Origin: Skeletonema tropicum
Lineage: Eukaryota; Bacillariophyta; Thalassiosirophyceae; Thalassiosirales; Thalassiosiraceae
Assembly (NCBI GenBank): GCA_037178625.1
Contig: CM074136.1
Coordinates: forward strand, 1,116,001 to 1,180,000
DNA: 64,000 nucleotides
Reading direction: 5' to 3'
Part shown: positions 30,310 to 41,659 of the stretch, piece after piece
How positions within the stretch are numbered: position 1 is the stretch's first letter
How the letters are laid out: every line of letters begins with the position of its first letter
Position numbers and translations under genes: made by a program
The notes under the pieces: model-generated
Databases searched by the model: none
Told to the model about the DNA's origin: nothing
Seen by the model: the letters and a program-made list of their open reading frames with translations, nothing else

Positions 30310-33300
30310 ATGGACGAAACCATAGATTTAACGATGTTTGATGCCGGCGATAATCAGCGTCCCAGCTCGCCGCACAACACCCGAGAAACCGCCATAGTAA
30401 TTGACGACAGTGACGATGATTCTGACATGGCACAAAAAATGCCGGCGGCTTTTGCTTCAAGATCTTCTTCTGCAGATAATAATCATGGTGGCTCTCTGGC
30501 GGCTGCAGGGTCTCCTTCGGCACAAACGTTAGGGTCAGCCACAGCAGCTCCCAGTTCACCACACCATACCTGCGCGCTGCCCTCCTGCGGAAGACAGGGC
30601 AAAAATCTCAAAAGATGCTCGGCATGCTTGTCAGTCCACTACTGCAATTCCACTTGCCAACATTCGCATTGGTCGGATCATAGGAAGGAGTGTCGTAAAA
30701 CAACCAATAGCCCCTTTGCTAGAAATACTACGGTAAAGCGTGAGCAGCAGTATGCCACCTCGACATCGGCACGGGTATCCATGTCCCCCACAACCACAAT
30801 GAATCATGTCCCATCTGCGGTATCGGCGGCGGCCCGAAGCAACAAATTCAGTTGCTCTTTATGTCCCCAAACATTCCCTACACAGTTTTTAAGACGCAAA
30901 CATGAAAAGAGATGTCGCAAGAAGATGCAACGAAAGAAGAAGAAGAAGGTCAAGGCAGAGCGGTTAGGACGGGGTAACCAAGTGGTAAAGGCAGAGGAAC
31001 AAAAAGCCAAAGAGAAGGAGGAGGGGGAGGAAGATGTGGAAGAGGCGGATGATATTACCTACACGAGCTATCGGCCCCAGAAATTGCGGTTTGGGGTAGA
31101 CCATCCTGATCCGGTGGTGGAAAATTCCACCTTGAGTGCTGTGGTACCCCCCGAGGTGGAGTACAATCTTGCGATGCCTGCGGATATTTTGAGTAAGGGC
31201 AAGTTGTCGAATTTGCAATTGGAGGCCATTGTCTATGGATGTCAGAGGCATTTGATTGATCTGCCAGTGAAGGAGGAGACATCGTTTGTTGATGGGGAAG
31301 TGGTGGTGGAGAAGCCTGTCAGGGCTGGTTTCTTGTTGGGTGATGGTGCAGGTGAGATGATTATCTGTGGTGATGAATGTACCAGATTATCTACATTTTC
31401 TCACCTATTTCGTCATCTTAATCATATGTTTCGTTTCGTTAGGGATGGGTAAGGGCAGGACTCTCGCTGGATTTGTCATTGAAAATCTTGCAAGGGGTAG
31501 GAAGAGGCACGTATGGATTTCTGTCAGTGCCGACTTGTACGAGGATGCCAAGAGGGACCTACGTGATTTAGGATTGGGCTCTTACGCTGAGACGCACTGC
31601 TACAACCTTGGCAAACTACCCTACGGAGATCTGACTCAATCTCATCCAGATGGTGTCATGTTTGCCACCTACTCCACACTCATTAGTAAGAATCGTCAGA
31701 AGCAGACGAGGTTGGATCAACTTATTGAATGGTGTGGTGGGGAGGATTTCGATGGGCTCGTAATGTTGGACGAATGCCACAAGGCCAAGACAATTGAATT
31801 GGATGCAAACGGCAATCCAAAAACAGAAGGCAGGGGGGCGAAGAAACGGGACAAATCCAGTCAGACGGCAAAGAACGTTGTCAATCTCCAACAGGCCTTG
31901 CCCCGTGCTAGAGTGGTGTACTGTTCAGCTACAAGTGTTAGCCATCCTAAGAATCTTGGGTTTATGAGCAGGCTCGGCCTGTGGGGACCGGGAACGGAGC
32001 ACCCGAGTGGTTTCAATCAATTCCTAGACGGCCTAAAGAGGCTTGGCACTGGTGCAATGGAGTGAGTTTATCTATGATTTTATGTGTTGCGGTTAAATCT
32101 TCTCTTTCGTTTGCTAAGTTTCCACCATTACTTCGTTTCAGAATCCACGCCATGCACTTGAAGTCAATTGGCGCTCTCTGTGCCCGCACTCTCTCCTATG
32201 AATCCTGTGAGTTTGAGCTCGTAGATGGCATTAGTGATGAGAAAGTAAGTGCTATGTACAACAAAGCCTCGGAGATCTGGACGGCGTTACACTCTCAGTT
32301 GCTCGATAGGTGCACCAAACTCAAACGTCGAGATGACGAGATGGAAAAGATTGCAAAGTGGTCCGAAAAGTATGGGGAACTCACGGCTGAAATGCATTAC
32401 CATCTCGAATTGCATCGGGACTCGGATTCTGAGAGTGACCATGATGACGATGACAAAATGGTCGAGGAGAGGAGACTTCGTCGTGCGTATCGTGAGCGGA
32501 AGGCAAAGAATCTATTAGGTAAGGACTTTGACTCATCGCTGATGATAAACGTGAAAAGAGAACCCTTCATTCAGTCTGACTTTTTTCTTCTCCTTTAACA
32601 CAGGATTGTTCTGGTCTGCTCATCAAAGATTCTTTCGAAGTCTTTGTATTGCCAGCAAGGTCGATACCGCTATCTCTCTGGCTAAGAAAGCACTGGATGA
32701 CGGTAATTGCTGCGTCATTGGACTTCAGAGTACAGGCGAGGCCCGATCTAAGGGAGCTGCCGCCGCCGCTGGAATTAATGAGGATGCTGGGGGATCCTTT
32801 GAGGATTTTGTCTCGGCCCCAAATGAAGGTGAGAAATTCTCCCTTGACTATGCCCATTTCTATCCTTTAACATTCTTCTGTATAACTTATCTCTTGTTGC
32901 ATATCTTTGTCGTTAGATCTGAAGCGAATCATAATGATGTTGTTTCCACTCCCACCAAAGCCTCGTGGTGTTATCGCCCCAGTATTTTTAAATGTTAACA
33001 AGAGTAAAGATGATGACAAAGACACGGATGACCCACTACCTGGACAGCGCTTCAAGTTGGGCACAATTCTATCGAAGGAGTTTGAAGATCCAAGCACTGG
33101 AAAGATGAGAATGTATGAAGGTACAATCATGAAGTATTTCAACGATGAAAAACTCTACCAGGTAGAATTCGAGGATGGAGATTCTGAGGATATGACAGAA
33201 GAGGAAGTAGCAAAGTGTGTCGACGATGAGGATTCAGGGACGGCAAATTCTGCTGGCCGCTCCTCCCGCTCGGCGCGTCGCAAGAAGGTCAATTATTCCG

Positions 33301-36238
33301 AGATCAATGTTGACAGTGATGGTAACAAACGTAGCTCGAATGGAACGAAGAGAAAGCCTAGCAACAAGAGAGGCAAGCCAGCCAATAAGAAGCGCAGGGG
33401 AACTACGGGTGCCATCTCAATGACAAACTCTGACGATGAAAGTGATTTTGAAGTTGAACAAGACGGCGACGACGATGATGAGATCGATGCTGACGATGAT
33501 TTCGACGCCACTGGAAGCAAGAAGCGGCCCGCTAGGAGCAAGTTCAAGAAGGGCAAGGGTCCCATCAAACGCTTACAATGGGATGAAATTGATCTGAACT
33601 TGGACACCTCAGCTAGTGTTGAGAATGAACGGATGGTGGAGTATCGAAAAGCTTGTGAAAAAGTGAAGGGGTGGCTTGACGATGTAGATGATTTGACCCT
33701 CCCAGCTAACCCTTTAGACCGTCTTTTGAACGAGTTGGGAGGCCCAGAAAAGGTGGCCGAGTTGACTGGGCGCAAGATTCGTCAGATTAGGCGTTTCGAT
33801 GAGTCAAAGGGAAAGATGATCATATCTTACGAGAAGAGAAAGGGCACCGGTCGCTCAGATCAGATCAATATTGAGGAGAGGAACAATTTTCAGTCGGGCA
33901 AGAAGTTAGTGGCGATTCTGTCTGAAGCAGCGTCTACTGGGATTAGTCTACAAGCAGATAAACGCGTTGGAAATCAGAAACGACGTGTCCACATCACATT
34001 GGAGCTGCCTTGGTCTGCCGATAAGGCTATACAGCAGCTTGGCCGGACCCACAGGGCTAACCAGACGTCAGGCCCTATCTACAAGTTCTTGATTAGTGAT
34101 GTTGGAGGTGAGAAGAGATTCGCTGCTGCTGTCGCCAAGCGACTAGCTCTCCTCGGAGCATTGACACAGGGCGATCGCCGGGCGACTGGGCAATCGAATG
34201 CCTTGGGCTTGGGTGGGTTCGACTTCGACAATAAATTTGGCTCTCGTGCACTTAGAAAGATGTTGGAGGAGATCTGGGGGTGTAACAAGAATTGCCTTTC
34301 TGATGCTCCTGAGAAGCTCGTCCTCGATGCCTTGAAGACAATCGACTCACGTCTCAGTGAAGCGCTTGATCAAGCGGGCCCTGGAACCTGGAAGGATAAT
34401 CTCGCCCCGTACTCAGATGACGGCAAATCTGAGCAAGATCACTATACAATGATGCAGACTTTGCTTGTTAAAAAATGTCCTCAGCTTGCACAGCAGCGCG
34501 TTAAGGCCATTGGCGAGGGCAAAAGTGTGGCCAAATACTTGAAGAATCTTTTGGATGGCACCGAGACCAAGGAGGCGATAAAGCCCAAGATTGATGAGGA
34601 AGTAAAGGCCGCCATGGAGGCTGGTCTAAACTTCAATGTCTTGAGTAATCTTTGGCTTTTTGACGTTGGTATAACACAAGAGACTGCGTCTGGAGAGACC
34701 AATTATTTCAAAAAGGGGAAGCCGATGGATGTCCCCAAATTTCTCAACCGTACATTAGGCATGAATTTGTTGAGACAGAAATTGATCGTCGATCATTTCA
34801 TCAAGCATCTAGGCAAGCAAGTTACTCTTGCGAAGCGTGAAGGAACATACGATCTGGGTATTCAGACCATTGGTGGTCACAGTGTTGTCATCGAGAAGCC
34901 TAGGTCGTTTTGCTTCCGCGGACTTGACGCGAAGGATGAGCGTGTTCTTGTCTACAAAGTCAAATTGGATCGTGGAATGGACGCCGAAACCGCATTGCAG
35001 CTTTTCAAGGAAGCAGAGGCACCTGAAAACGAGGTAGATTCCTCTGCAACCACCATTGGAGCGGGAAGTGTTTTCGGTAGTAGTCAAGTCCGTATTATCA
35101 AATCGGGCTTTTACATCGATCGTCGTGATGTCTTCAGGGAGGTGCCAAGGATGTTTCTCATCATCAACCAGGGACGCGCGAGCAACAAGTGTGTCATTGT
35201 TCGTCCCAACGAGGGAAAGAAGATATTTCCTAAAGAATTTGTATGGCACAAGTTGCTTCACGGAGAAGCTTGCCGGCTGACACCCTGCAACGATATCGAT
35301 CAGGCAATGGTAACGTGGAAAAAAGAGTTCGATCTTGCAGATCGCCCTGCATCTGAGCGGTATCAGCGGTACTGCTACGGTCGGCACACTGAATCTTGTA
35401 TCTTTGGGGGAGACATCATTCCAATTTTGAACAAAATCCTGGCCTCTACAAATCTAAATGGGTACGGACTGGCCAACTATGACAGTCTCAGCATGCCTGA
35501 TGTAGTGAGGGTGGAGCCGCCAGGCAAGACCCCTGAGGATGACGCAGCCAATAGAGCAACCGAAAGCGGTGCAGATGGTGAAGATGACGACGAGGATGAT
35601 AGCTCTGAACCCCCCGCCGTCGGACACAAAGTTGCTCGTCAGCTGCTCGGAAGCAGTGTTTTTCGCGGCGCCATTACTGAGGTGAGTAGTTAATACAACA
35701 TTTTAATGTTTGCCATGCATGGCCTTGTCTAACAAGCTTTTGTTGTTTGAATTTGCAGTGCAAGAACCAGTCGTTCGTTGCTACTTTTACTGATGGGTCA
35801 GTTGTCGAGATGAGTATTGATGAGGCGAATAAAGCGAGGAGATTGTTTGATACTGAATGGTCTAAATTAGTGGTCGACGCAGATGTACCCAAAGCTGTGG
35901 CATCAAGCATTGAGGTCCACAATGCAGTCAATTCAGAAACTCAAAAGGCTACTCGCCGCCCTATTCTCTCAGCGGAAGAAGAGAAAACAACTGAGGAGTA
36001 TGAAAAGATATTCGAAGAGGAGTATGATGGCGATGTGCCGAAGGTGTTGGTAGGGTTAGAATTTCCAAAGAGAGAATTGAGTATGTACTCCCAGAGTGCG
36101 GACGAGCACATTTATATTCCTTTCTGGCAATTCGTGTTGCGCAGGCTGGCTGAACGTTTATTGGAGCAGGGAACACAATCGCCTCGTGAGTTGCTCAATC
36201 TAGAGAATGCTGAGAGCGTGAAGCTCCAGCAGGGGTAA
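30310..36238 (+). CDS. SBNO: Strawberry-notch-type helicase with MYND finger and Tudor-like insert
   Basis: Six exons: 30310-31351, 31443-32061, 32142-32518, 32604-32828, 32917-35681, 35759-36238; 1835 residues. Residues 88-128 form a MYND zinc finger ([24 protein letters not shown]), and about 178-196 a C2H2-like finger ([17 protein letters not shown]). The helicase core follows: Walker [17 protein letters not shown] near 340-355 and the DECH box at 456-459 ([10 protein letters not shown]), then the motif-III-like [12 protein letters not shown]. Residues about 800-855 look like a Tudor/agenet barrel ([31 protein letters not shown]) followed by acidic/basic low-complexity sequence. Lobe 2 contains [20 protein letters not shown] and [10 protein letters not shown] with the arginine finger (about 1085-1140). 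The family acts in nuclear transcriptional and chromatin control in animals and plants. A short C-terminal exon continues the family's tail. MYND at the front and Tudor-like between the lobes are unusual for the family as I know it. Confidence 0.92.
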
Positions 36239-36681
36239 AAGGGATCATCTCGAGGCTAGAGACTGAAAGTGGTTTCTTGCATGCTGCGCGTGCACTTTGG
36301 ACAAGAAGAACTTTTGTGACATAGAATATGAATATACATCAACGATAGAAGTGAACTCGATATAGATATTTGTTTGAACGCAATCCTAGTATTTTTCCAA
36401 ATCATAAGACTGGAATCCAATTCATTCGACCTCCGCTGCTGCTATGGGTGGTGACGCTAGAAGCGCGCCTAAGTAAAACCTTAAAATGGCTACTTTTTTG
36501 GAAATAGATAAAGTAAGCGAATAGTAACTCTACGATGAAACCAAGACTACCAATGGAAAGCTTATCTCCTCTAGTTTATGATTCATGTGTTGTTTGTGTG
36601 ATTTGGTCGACTATGAGACGAGTTGGAATCGTCCAAAGTTTTGCACTTGTCTGACTTTGGAACGGCTCTCTCACACTCTGG

Positions 36682-36768
36682 GGGGTCGAATGCTGTCGTA
36701 CAGGCATGCATTCGACTCGTGAGGTGTTCAGGAATCGAGTGCATATCTGTACGACAGCATTCGACCCC
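36682..36768. ncRNA. 87-nt hairpin resembling a small-RNA precursor
   Basis: Arms 36682-36717 and 36733-36768 pair over 36 positions. The outer 22 are perfect, starting GGGGTCGAATGCTGTCGTAC, and the inner part differs at four positions, two of which would be G-U pairs in RNA. The loop is 15 nt. Size and shape are like a pre-miRNA or a MITE-derived small-RNA source. Expression is unknown, and it lies inside a TIR element, so a purely transposon structure is equally possible. Confidence 0.4.
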
Positions 36769-37345
36769 TCAGAGCAATAGAATCGACGACTCCCTGAGAC
36801 ATCATTTCAACCCATTTTCAAATTTTTTTCGTTCATTTAGCTAGCGATTTGTTAGCAATTTTAGAATTGCAGAGAAAATCCGACCTCCGACAGTCAGGCT
36901 GTTCATTCTCGGCAACTAAGCGGTCGATTCAACCCGTTCCACTTGCAGAGCTCTTCTAGAAGACCTATTGGAGCGATCCGATCGCTGTGCTAGGTTGGAG
37001 TAGCTCTTTTTGCTGCGTAATACTGCGTCTAAACCGGGCAATGCAATAGAGAGATCGCTTTTCACACGTCGGCGATGCATTTGGTTCATATTTGCTACCA
37101 ACAGCAATATATTCATCCATAAAACCGTGCCGTGTCGTTTTATTAGGTAGGTGCTATAGATAGATTGAGTTGAATCGTAGCAAAGCGTGCCAGATTCCGA
37201 TGGTGTCATTCCTACAAGTTAAGCAGGCCATCGTCACTCTGGAGACATCCACCTACAAAATGCAAGAATCCTCTCTCGCTTTAGCATTAGTATTGTGAAG
37301 CGTGAAACATACGTCGGTAAGAGACAACTCGAAATCAAGTAGCCC

Positions 37346-37747
37346 ATGCGGAAGGAATTGCAGCAAGGAAGGGCGTCTACCACTTACAGTCAGACCTCAT
37401 TGGAAGATCAAATCGAAGAAGCTGCAACGCTAAAGACAGCCAATGATTTGGCCTGGAAGTCAAGAGATACAATTGAGCTTACAAAGTGATTTGGCAAAGT
37501 CTTGAAGGAGAGGCATTGGGAAGATGTCCCAGTGAATCGTTTCTTTGAAGAACTCGAAAAGGTCTTAACTCGCTTTTACAACCTTGCATTGAGCCATAAG
37601 ACCAAGTGTTTTGTGATGCGGAGAGCAACTCCAACTTGCACTGAAACGAATAATCTCGGTAAACTCATTAAGCCTGTTGGAGATTTGCAGATGGAAAGGC
37701 TCCAAACACCCTCAGCACCAAGCGTCGGCGTCGGGCAGGCGAGTTGA
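37346..37747 (+). pseudogene. Decayed ORF inside the TIR element
   Basis: From ATG 37346 the frame encodes MRKELQQGRASTTYSQTSLE, stops at TGA 37487-37489, then continues FGKVLKERHWEDVPVNRFFE and ELEKVLTRFYNLALSHKTKC to a stop at 37745. The composition is protein-like and the frame is kept across the TGA. No family is recognised. Given its place between TIRs it was probably a transposon protein. Confidence 0.4.
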
Positions 37748-38851
37748 CGAAGGCGAAAGCAACCAAGCTGGATATTTGGGCCGAGTTTGCCAAAGTTGAA
37801 GACTCTAAATCAGACCACGATACAAAACTGACCCACCCAATCCTAATGTACCACCAGAGGATGTATTCACTGCACTAGAACGTTCATAATGTTGTGATAT
37901 CGACCACGATGGGTAAGGTATGCCGAAAGATGGCAATTTTCCACGCCCCATTTCAAATTGCATTACGACTAAGTAGACCTATTTCGAACCAAAAATGACT
38001 GTAGACATTGAATATATAGACAATAAGCTGTACATGGAGCCATCGTTTGTCCTCCGATGAGGTCCGTAACATGGTGCACGGTGCGGTCGAACATGGTAGT
38101 TTTGGTGATGTTTTGTTCTGTGTGATTTTGAGGCCGGATGGCGAAGCGCGCCAAATCACTTCACCGATTTTTGGCCCCTTGGAGGAGTCGACAATGACGC
38201 CCCTACGACCACCAACATCGCCGATGAAGACGAATCCAACGATACGAATGGCACGAAATGACCCCAATGGACCAATCTTGGCGAGATCGGGCGGTGATTT
38301 GACGATTTGATCACTACAGAGACCATAATAAGCGCAAAAGGGGCAATTAAGTAGTGGGTCACTAACAAACTGAATATCTTGATAACTACATAACAATTGG
38401 TGCAAAAACGGCTCCCTTTGCAGTTCATTGGTCCTAGGGGTATACTGAAGTTGTCTGAGAAGTATCAAGGCGATTTTCCAACATTCATTTTGTTAGTAGA
38501 TTTAACTAGCGTCACCACCCATAGCTGCACATCAGAATCTTATCGCTTGCTATGCCTCCAAATTATGTAGACTTAGAACTTTCGTTTCTTCTGCCTACGT
38601 TGGGTCCGATTATTAATCCTTCACACTACGCTGTAGTTCATAATCATTATCCATAGCTCCAGGATCAACATGCCTGTTCAAAGAAGAGACGCATTGAAGA
38701 GGCATAGTATTGTAGCTGCTAGCTGCGCTATGATATGTGGCTCATTTTGGCGGGAACCACCATTTCCATTTCCTGGAGTCTGGAGTCTGGATGGAGTCGT
38801 GGTCACCATGTTACTTCTTCTTGTCCCATCACTGATGATTAAGTATTTAAG

Positions 38852-41305
38852 ATGAAACCAATAGCCCACAGCAGCAGCCTTCACGGCCCCTCTCGGCTAC
38901 CGCTACCACCTATATCATCGCTGCTTGCCATAGCGGCACTGCTTTGTTGTGTCAACGCCAATCATTTCATCAGTCTCAACAGGCCACGTCATCGAAGAAG
39001 TGTTCATCCGTTGTTTACAACATCAACCAAGAAGAATTATCATTACTTGAACCATAACAACCACAATATTCCTGATCTATCATCATTGTTAGGAATGAGG
39101 GGAGGTGGAAATGACAGTCTAGTGCAGGAAAATCCAGAATATGAACCGCCAAAAGATGACAGCGGAGATGATTCCGAAAGCACGTCAGATGATGGGAGCG
39201 ACAGTGAAGAAAGTGAGATTGAAGGTGACGAATCATCAGATGAAGAAGATATAGATGAAGAAGTTATAGATGAAGATGTCGACGACGACGAAGAGGAGGA
39301 TTTTGACTCAAGTTCCAAAACCAAAAAATCAAAGTACACAACATCATCATCATCATCATCCCTATCCAAATCAAAATCATCCAAACAAAAGTCAAGCATC
39401 AACAAACGCCTCTACAAACTTTGGAAACACAATCAATTCAATATTTACATTCTGCTTGCGATCATTGCATTCCGCAAAGATATCTATCATTTTTGCATTC
39501 AATATAACATCATACCGACTCAAGTCAATCCAATCACTGGTGAGAGGAAAATTGTAATACGGTGGTCGACTGATGTGTTGAAGCTGATACTGATAGCAGA
39601 GGTTGTTAGACGGTGCTTTTTGCCCTCCCGATCTTATTCTACTGTAACGGCAGACGGTGAAAAAGGGAATCAAACTCAAAGTGATGATGTAGAAGAAGAA
39701 GAAGAAGACATGATGTCAACAAAACCATCACCTGCAGTGCCACTACTACTTCTTCTAATGATAGTACTCCTTCCCACACTACTTCGCCGCAATGTCGTCA
39801 CATCTGGATACACTCCCCTCCTCCTACCCATCGTGACAAGTTTCATCTTTCGTTCCATCCGAGGGGGTGTAGACTCGGATCTGATGAAATTGATCATGCC
39901 CGCATTGGGTGTTGATGGTGATTTGGCGACACGTATGGCCTACTTGCCCCCATTGGAGCAACATTATGCATTTGAGCAATTGAATGAGCGGTACTATAGG
40001 GATTGGGGTGCATGGAGGAAAGCCTTCCCTACCAATTCTGCTTTGCAATCTCATCATCATGCTTTGATGAAGAATGAAGCATCCGAAACAGGTACTGGTA
40101 GCAATGGAATGAGTGCTGGTAGCCCGCTGATGTCACTTATTGGAGCAATTACTTCACGTAAATCGTCGTCATCGTCGTCACAATTGAAACGACGAAACCT
40201 TTCTGGATTATCAAAATCTAAAGTGGCACCTCTGTCGAACATTTATCCACATGTTTACAACAACGGGACGGCGATTATTTTGGATATGACCAAGTTAGAT
40301 ACGCAAGCTACTAGCATGGAGAGGATTCGAGATCAGATTTCCTTTTTGGTACACTTGGTTCAGTCTGAAGACGATGAATTCTTTAGAATCAAGAAGAAAA
40401 GTGCAGCAAAGGCAAATGTAGAGCTGACGTCGAATAATTCCACTGAAAATGTCACAACAGCCGACGTCTCAACACCGCAGCTAGAAGTGATAGTACTACT
40501 TGAATCTCCTGGTGGGAGTGTCTCCTCCTATGGACTGGCAGCATCGCATCTACAACGTCTGAAATCGACACCAGGTATCAAATTGACAATTTGCGTTGAT
40601 TCTGTAGCAGCAAGTGGAGGATACATGATGGCATGTATGGCATCTCCTGGGCAACTTTTCTGTGCTCCATTCGCAATGGTGGGGTCTATCGGTGTTATCG
40701 GGCAATCTGTGAATGTACAAAAAGCACTTGAGAACTTTGGAGTGAGACCATACGTATTTCTTGGTGGAAAGAACAAGCAACCAGTTGGAATGTTTGGTGA
40801 TGTGACCAAAGATGGAAAGGAAACAATGCAAGTCATGATTGATAGGATTCATGACTCTTTTCGGGAGCATGTGCGTGAAGCGAGAGAGGACTCACTGGTA
40901 AAGGCGCTCGTTGCAGAAGGTGATGAAGACAAGTCGCCGAGCAATTACTTCCAGCTTGGGAGCCAGGCGAAGTTATCTCATTCACAGCAATCATTGGATC
41001 GAGTCGCAAATGGTGATGTATTCCTTGGAGTTCAAGCTCTTAAGCTTGGATTGGTTGATCGGCTCATCACAAGTGATGAATATATAGCAGAGCGTATCCA
41101 ACATGGCACAAGAGTGTTGAAGCTAATTATTCATCGAAAACCTGTTGGCTTGTCGAGTTTGTTGATGGGTCCTCCGCAACACTCGTTTGCATGGAAGCAG
41201 TGGCTCGCCAGGGCGCAGAGTGTAGCATCAAAGATCTCCTCATCATGGTTAGATCCCCATGTGGACAATGTTCAGTTGAAAATGGATCCGCCGTTAGATT
41301 TATGA
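38852..41305 (+). CDS. S49 family serine protease, SohB/SppA-like, membrane-bound
   Basis: A single exon of 817 residues. Residues 15-36 are hydrophobic (PISSLLAIAALLCCVNA), a signal peptide or anchor that may route the protein to the ER or plastid envelope. Residues 95-185 are highly acidic and Ser-rich. Two or three membrane segments follow (ILLAIIAF near 200; VPLLLLLMIVLLPTLL near 292). The S49 protease domain lies at about 540-740: LLESPGGSVSSYGLAASHLQ, VDSVAASGGYMMACMA (nucleophile Ser in AASGG), PFAMVGSIGVIGQ and VFLGGKNKQPVGMFGD (general-base Lys). This is the SohB arrangement with a single S49 domain, cutting leftover signal peptides or membrane proteins. The acidic N-terminal extension is not typical of bacterial SohB. 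Plastid location is possible, but no clear ASAFAP-type motif is seen. Confidence 0.88.
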   Translation: MKPIAHSSSLHGPSRLPLPPISSLLAIAALLCCVNANHFISLNRPRHRRSVHPLFTTSTKKNYHYLNHNNHNIPDLSSLLGMRGGGNDSLVQENPEYEPPKDDSGDDSESTSDDGSDSEESEIEGDESSDEEDIDEEVIDEDVDDDEEEDFDSSSKTKKSKYTTSSSSSSLSKSKSSKQKSSINKRLYKLWKHNQFNIYILLAIIAFRKDIYHFCIQYNIIPTQVNPITGERKIVIRWSTDVLKLILIAEVVRRCFLPSRSYSTVTADGEKGNQTQSDDVEEEEEDMMSTKPSPAVPLLLLLMIVLLPTLLRRNVVTSGYTPLLLPIVTSFIFRSIRGGVDSDLMKLIMPALGVDGDLATRMAYLPPLEQHYAFEQLNERYYRDWGAWRKAFPTNSALQSHHHALMKNEASETGTGSNGMSAGSPLMSLIGAITSRKSSSSSSQLKRRNLSGLSKSKVAPLSNIYPHVYNNGTAIILDMTKLDTQATSMERIRDQISFLVHLVQSEDDEFFRIKKKSAAKANVELTSNNSTENVTTADVSTPQLEVIVLLESPGGSVSSYGLAASHLQRLKSTPGIKLTICVDSVAASGGYMMACMASPGQLFCAPFAMVGSIGVIGQSVNVQKALENFGVRPYVFLGGKNKQPVGMFGDVTKDGKETMQVMIDRIHDSFREHVREAREDSLVKALVAEGDEDKSPSNYFQLGSQAKLSHSQQSLDRVANGDVFLGVQALKLGLVDRLITSDEYIAERIQHGTRVLKLIIHRKPVGLSSLLMGPPQHSFAWKQWLARAQSVASKISSSWLDPHVDNVQLKMDPPLDL

Positions 41306-41659
41306 TAATAAAACAAATCCTCCTATCTCCATCCAAAGAATGATAGTATGTACTGGGTAATTATCATATTATCTATAATGTTGTGAGCATGCACATCATC
41401 TTTGCCGACAAGTTGAAAACCATTTCGGACAGTGTTGATACCGCTTTCTTCCTTCATGCAGGATTGTATCCTGTTGGAGTTCTCATTCTGCCTGCTGCCT
41501 TCTCATTTCGATCGTAAAAAGTCCGATCTCTTCACAACAAGTAGTAGCCTAAGTACAAGATACCTCCCCACCCCCATCATAACACAACTAACTGGTAGGC
41601 ACAAAAGCAGCAGTAGAATAATAATAGCACTCGCAGCAACAAAAATAATTCACGTAAAA
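41306..41659. other. Short intergenic region, promoter of NmrA-like gene
   Basis: No independent gene. The reading frame of the next gene is open upstream to 41432, but the translated sequence there is low in protein character, so I place the start at ATG 41660. Confidence 0.4.

Larger units (their letters stand above)
36443..38523. mobile_element. DNA transposon-like element, 2.08 kb, TIRs and 5-bp TSD
   Basis: TATGGGTGGTGACGCTAG at 36443-36460 is repeated as its exact complement at 38506-38523. Both are flanked by GCTGC (36438-36442 and 38524-38528), so the inverted match including flank is 20 bp. Inside are a hairpin (36682-36768) and a decayed ORF (37346-37747). The duplication is short and partly inside the symmetric region, so its length is less sure than the TIRs. 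The superfamily is unknown. Confidence 0.7.
36239..38851. other. Intergenic region occupied by a TIR element
   Basis: Apart from about 200 bp next to the SBNO stop codon and about 320 bp before the protease gene, this region is the element at 36443-38523 listed below. The last 320 bp should contain the promoter of the protease gene. Confidence 0.5.

Noticed and set aside
37953..38468. 171-codon minus-strand ORF in the 2.1-kb TIR element
   Set aside because: No recognised motif; composition is mixed and the frame is equally open on the other strand. It could be a transposon remnant but cannot be supported as a gene.
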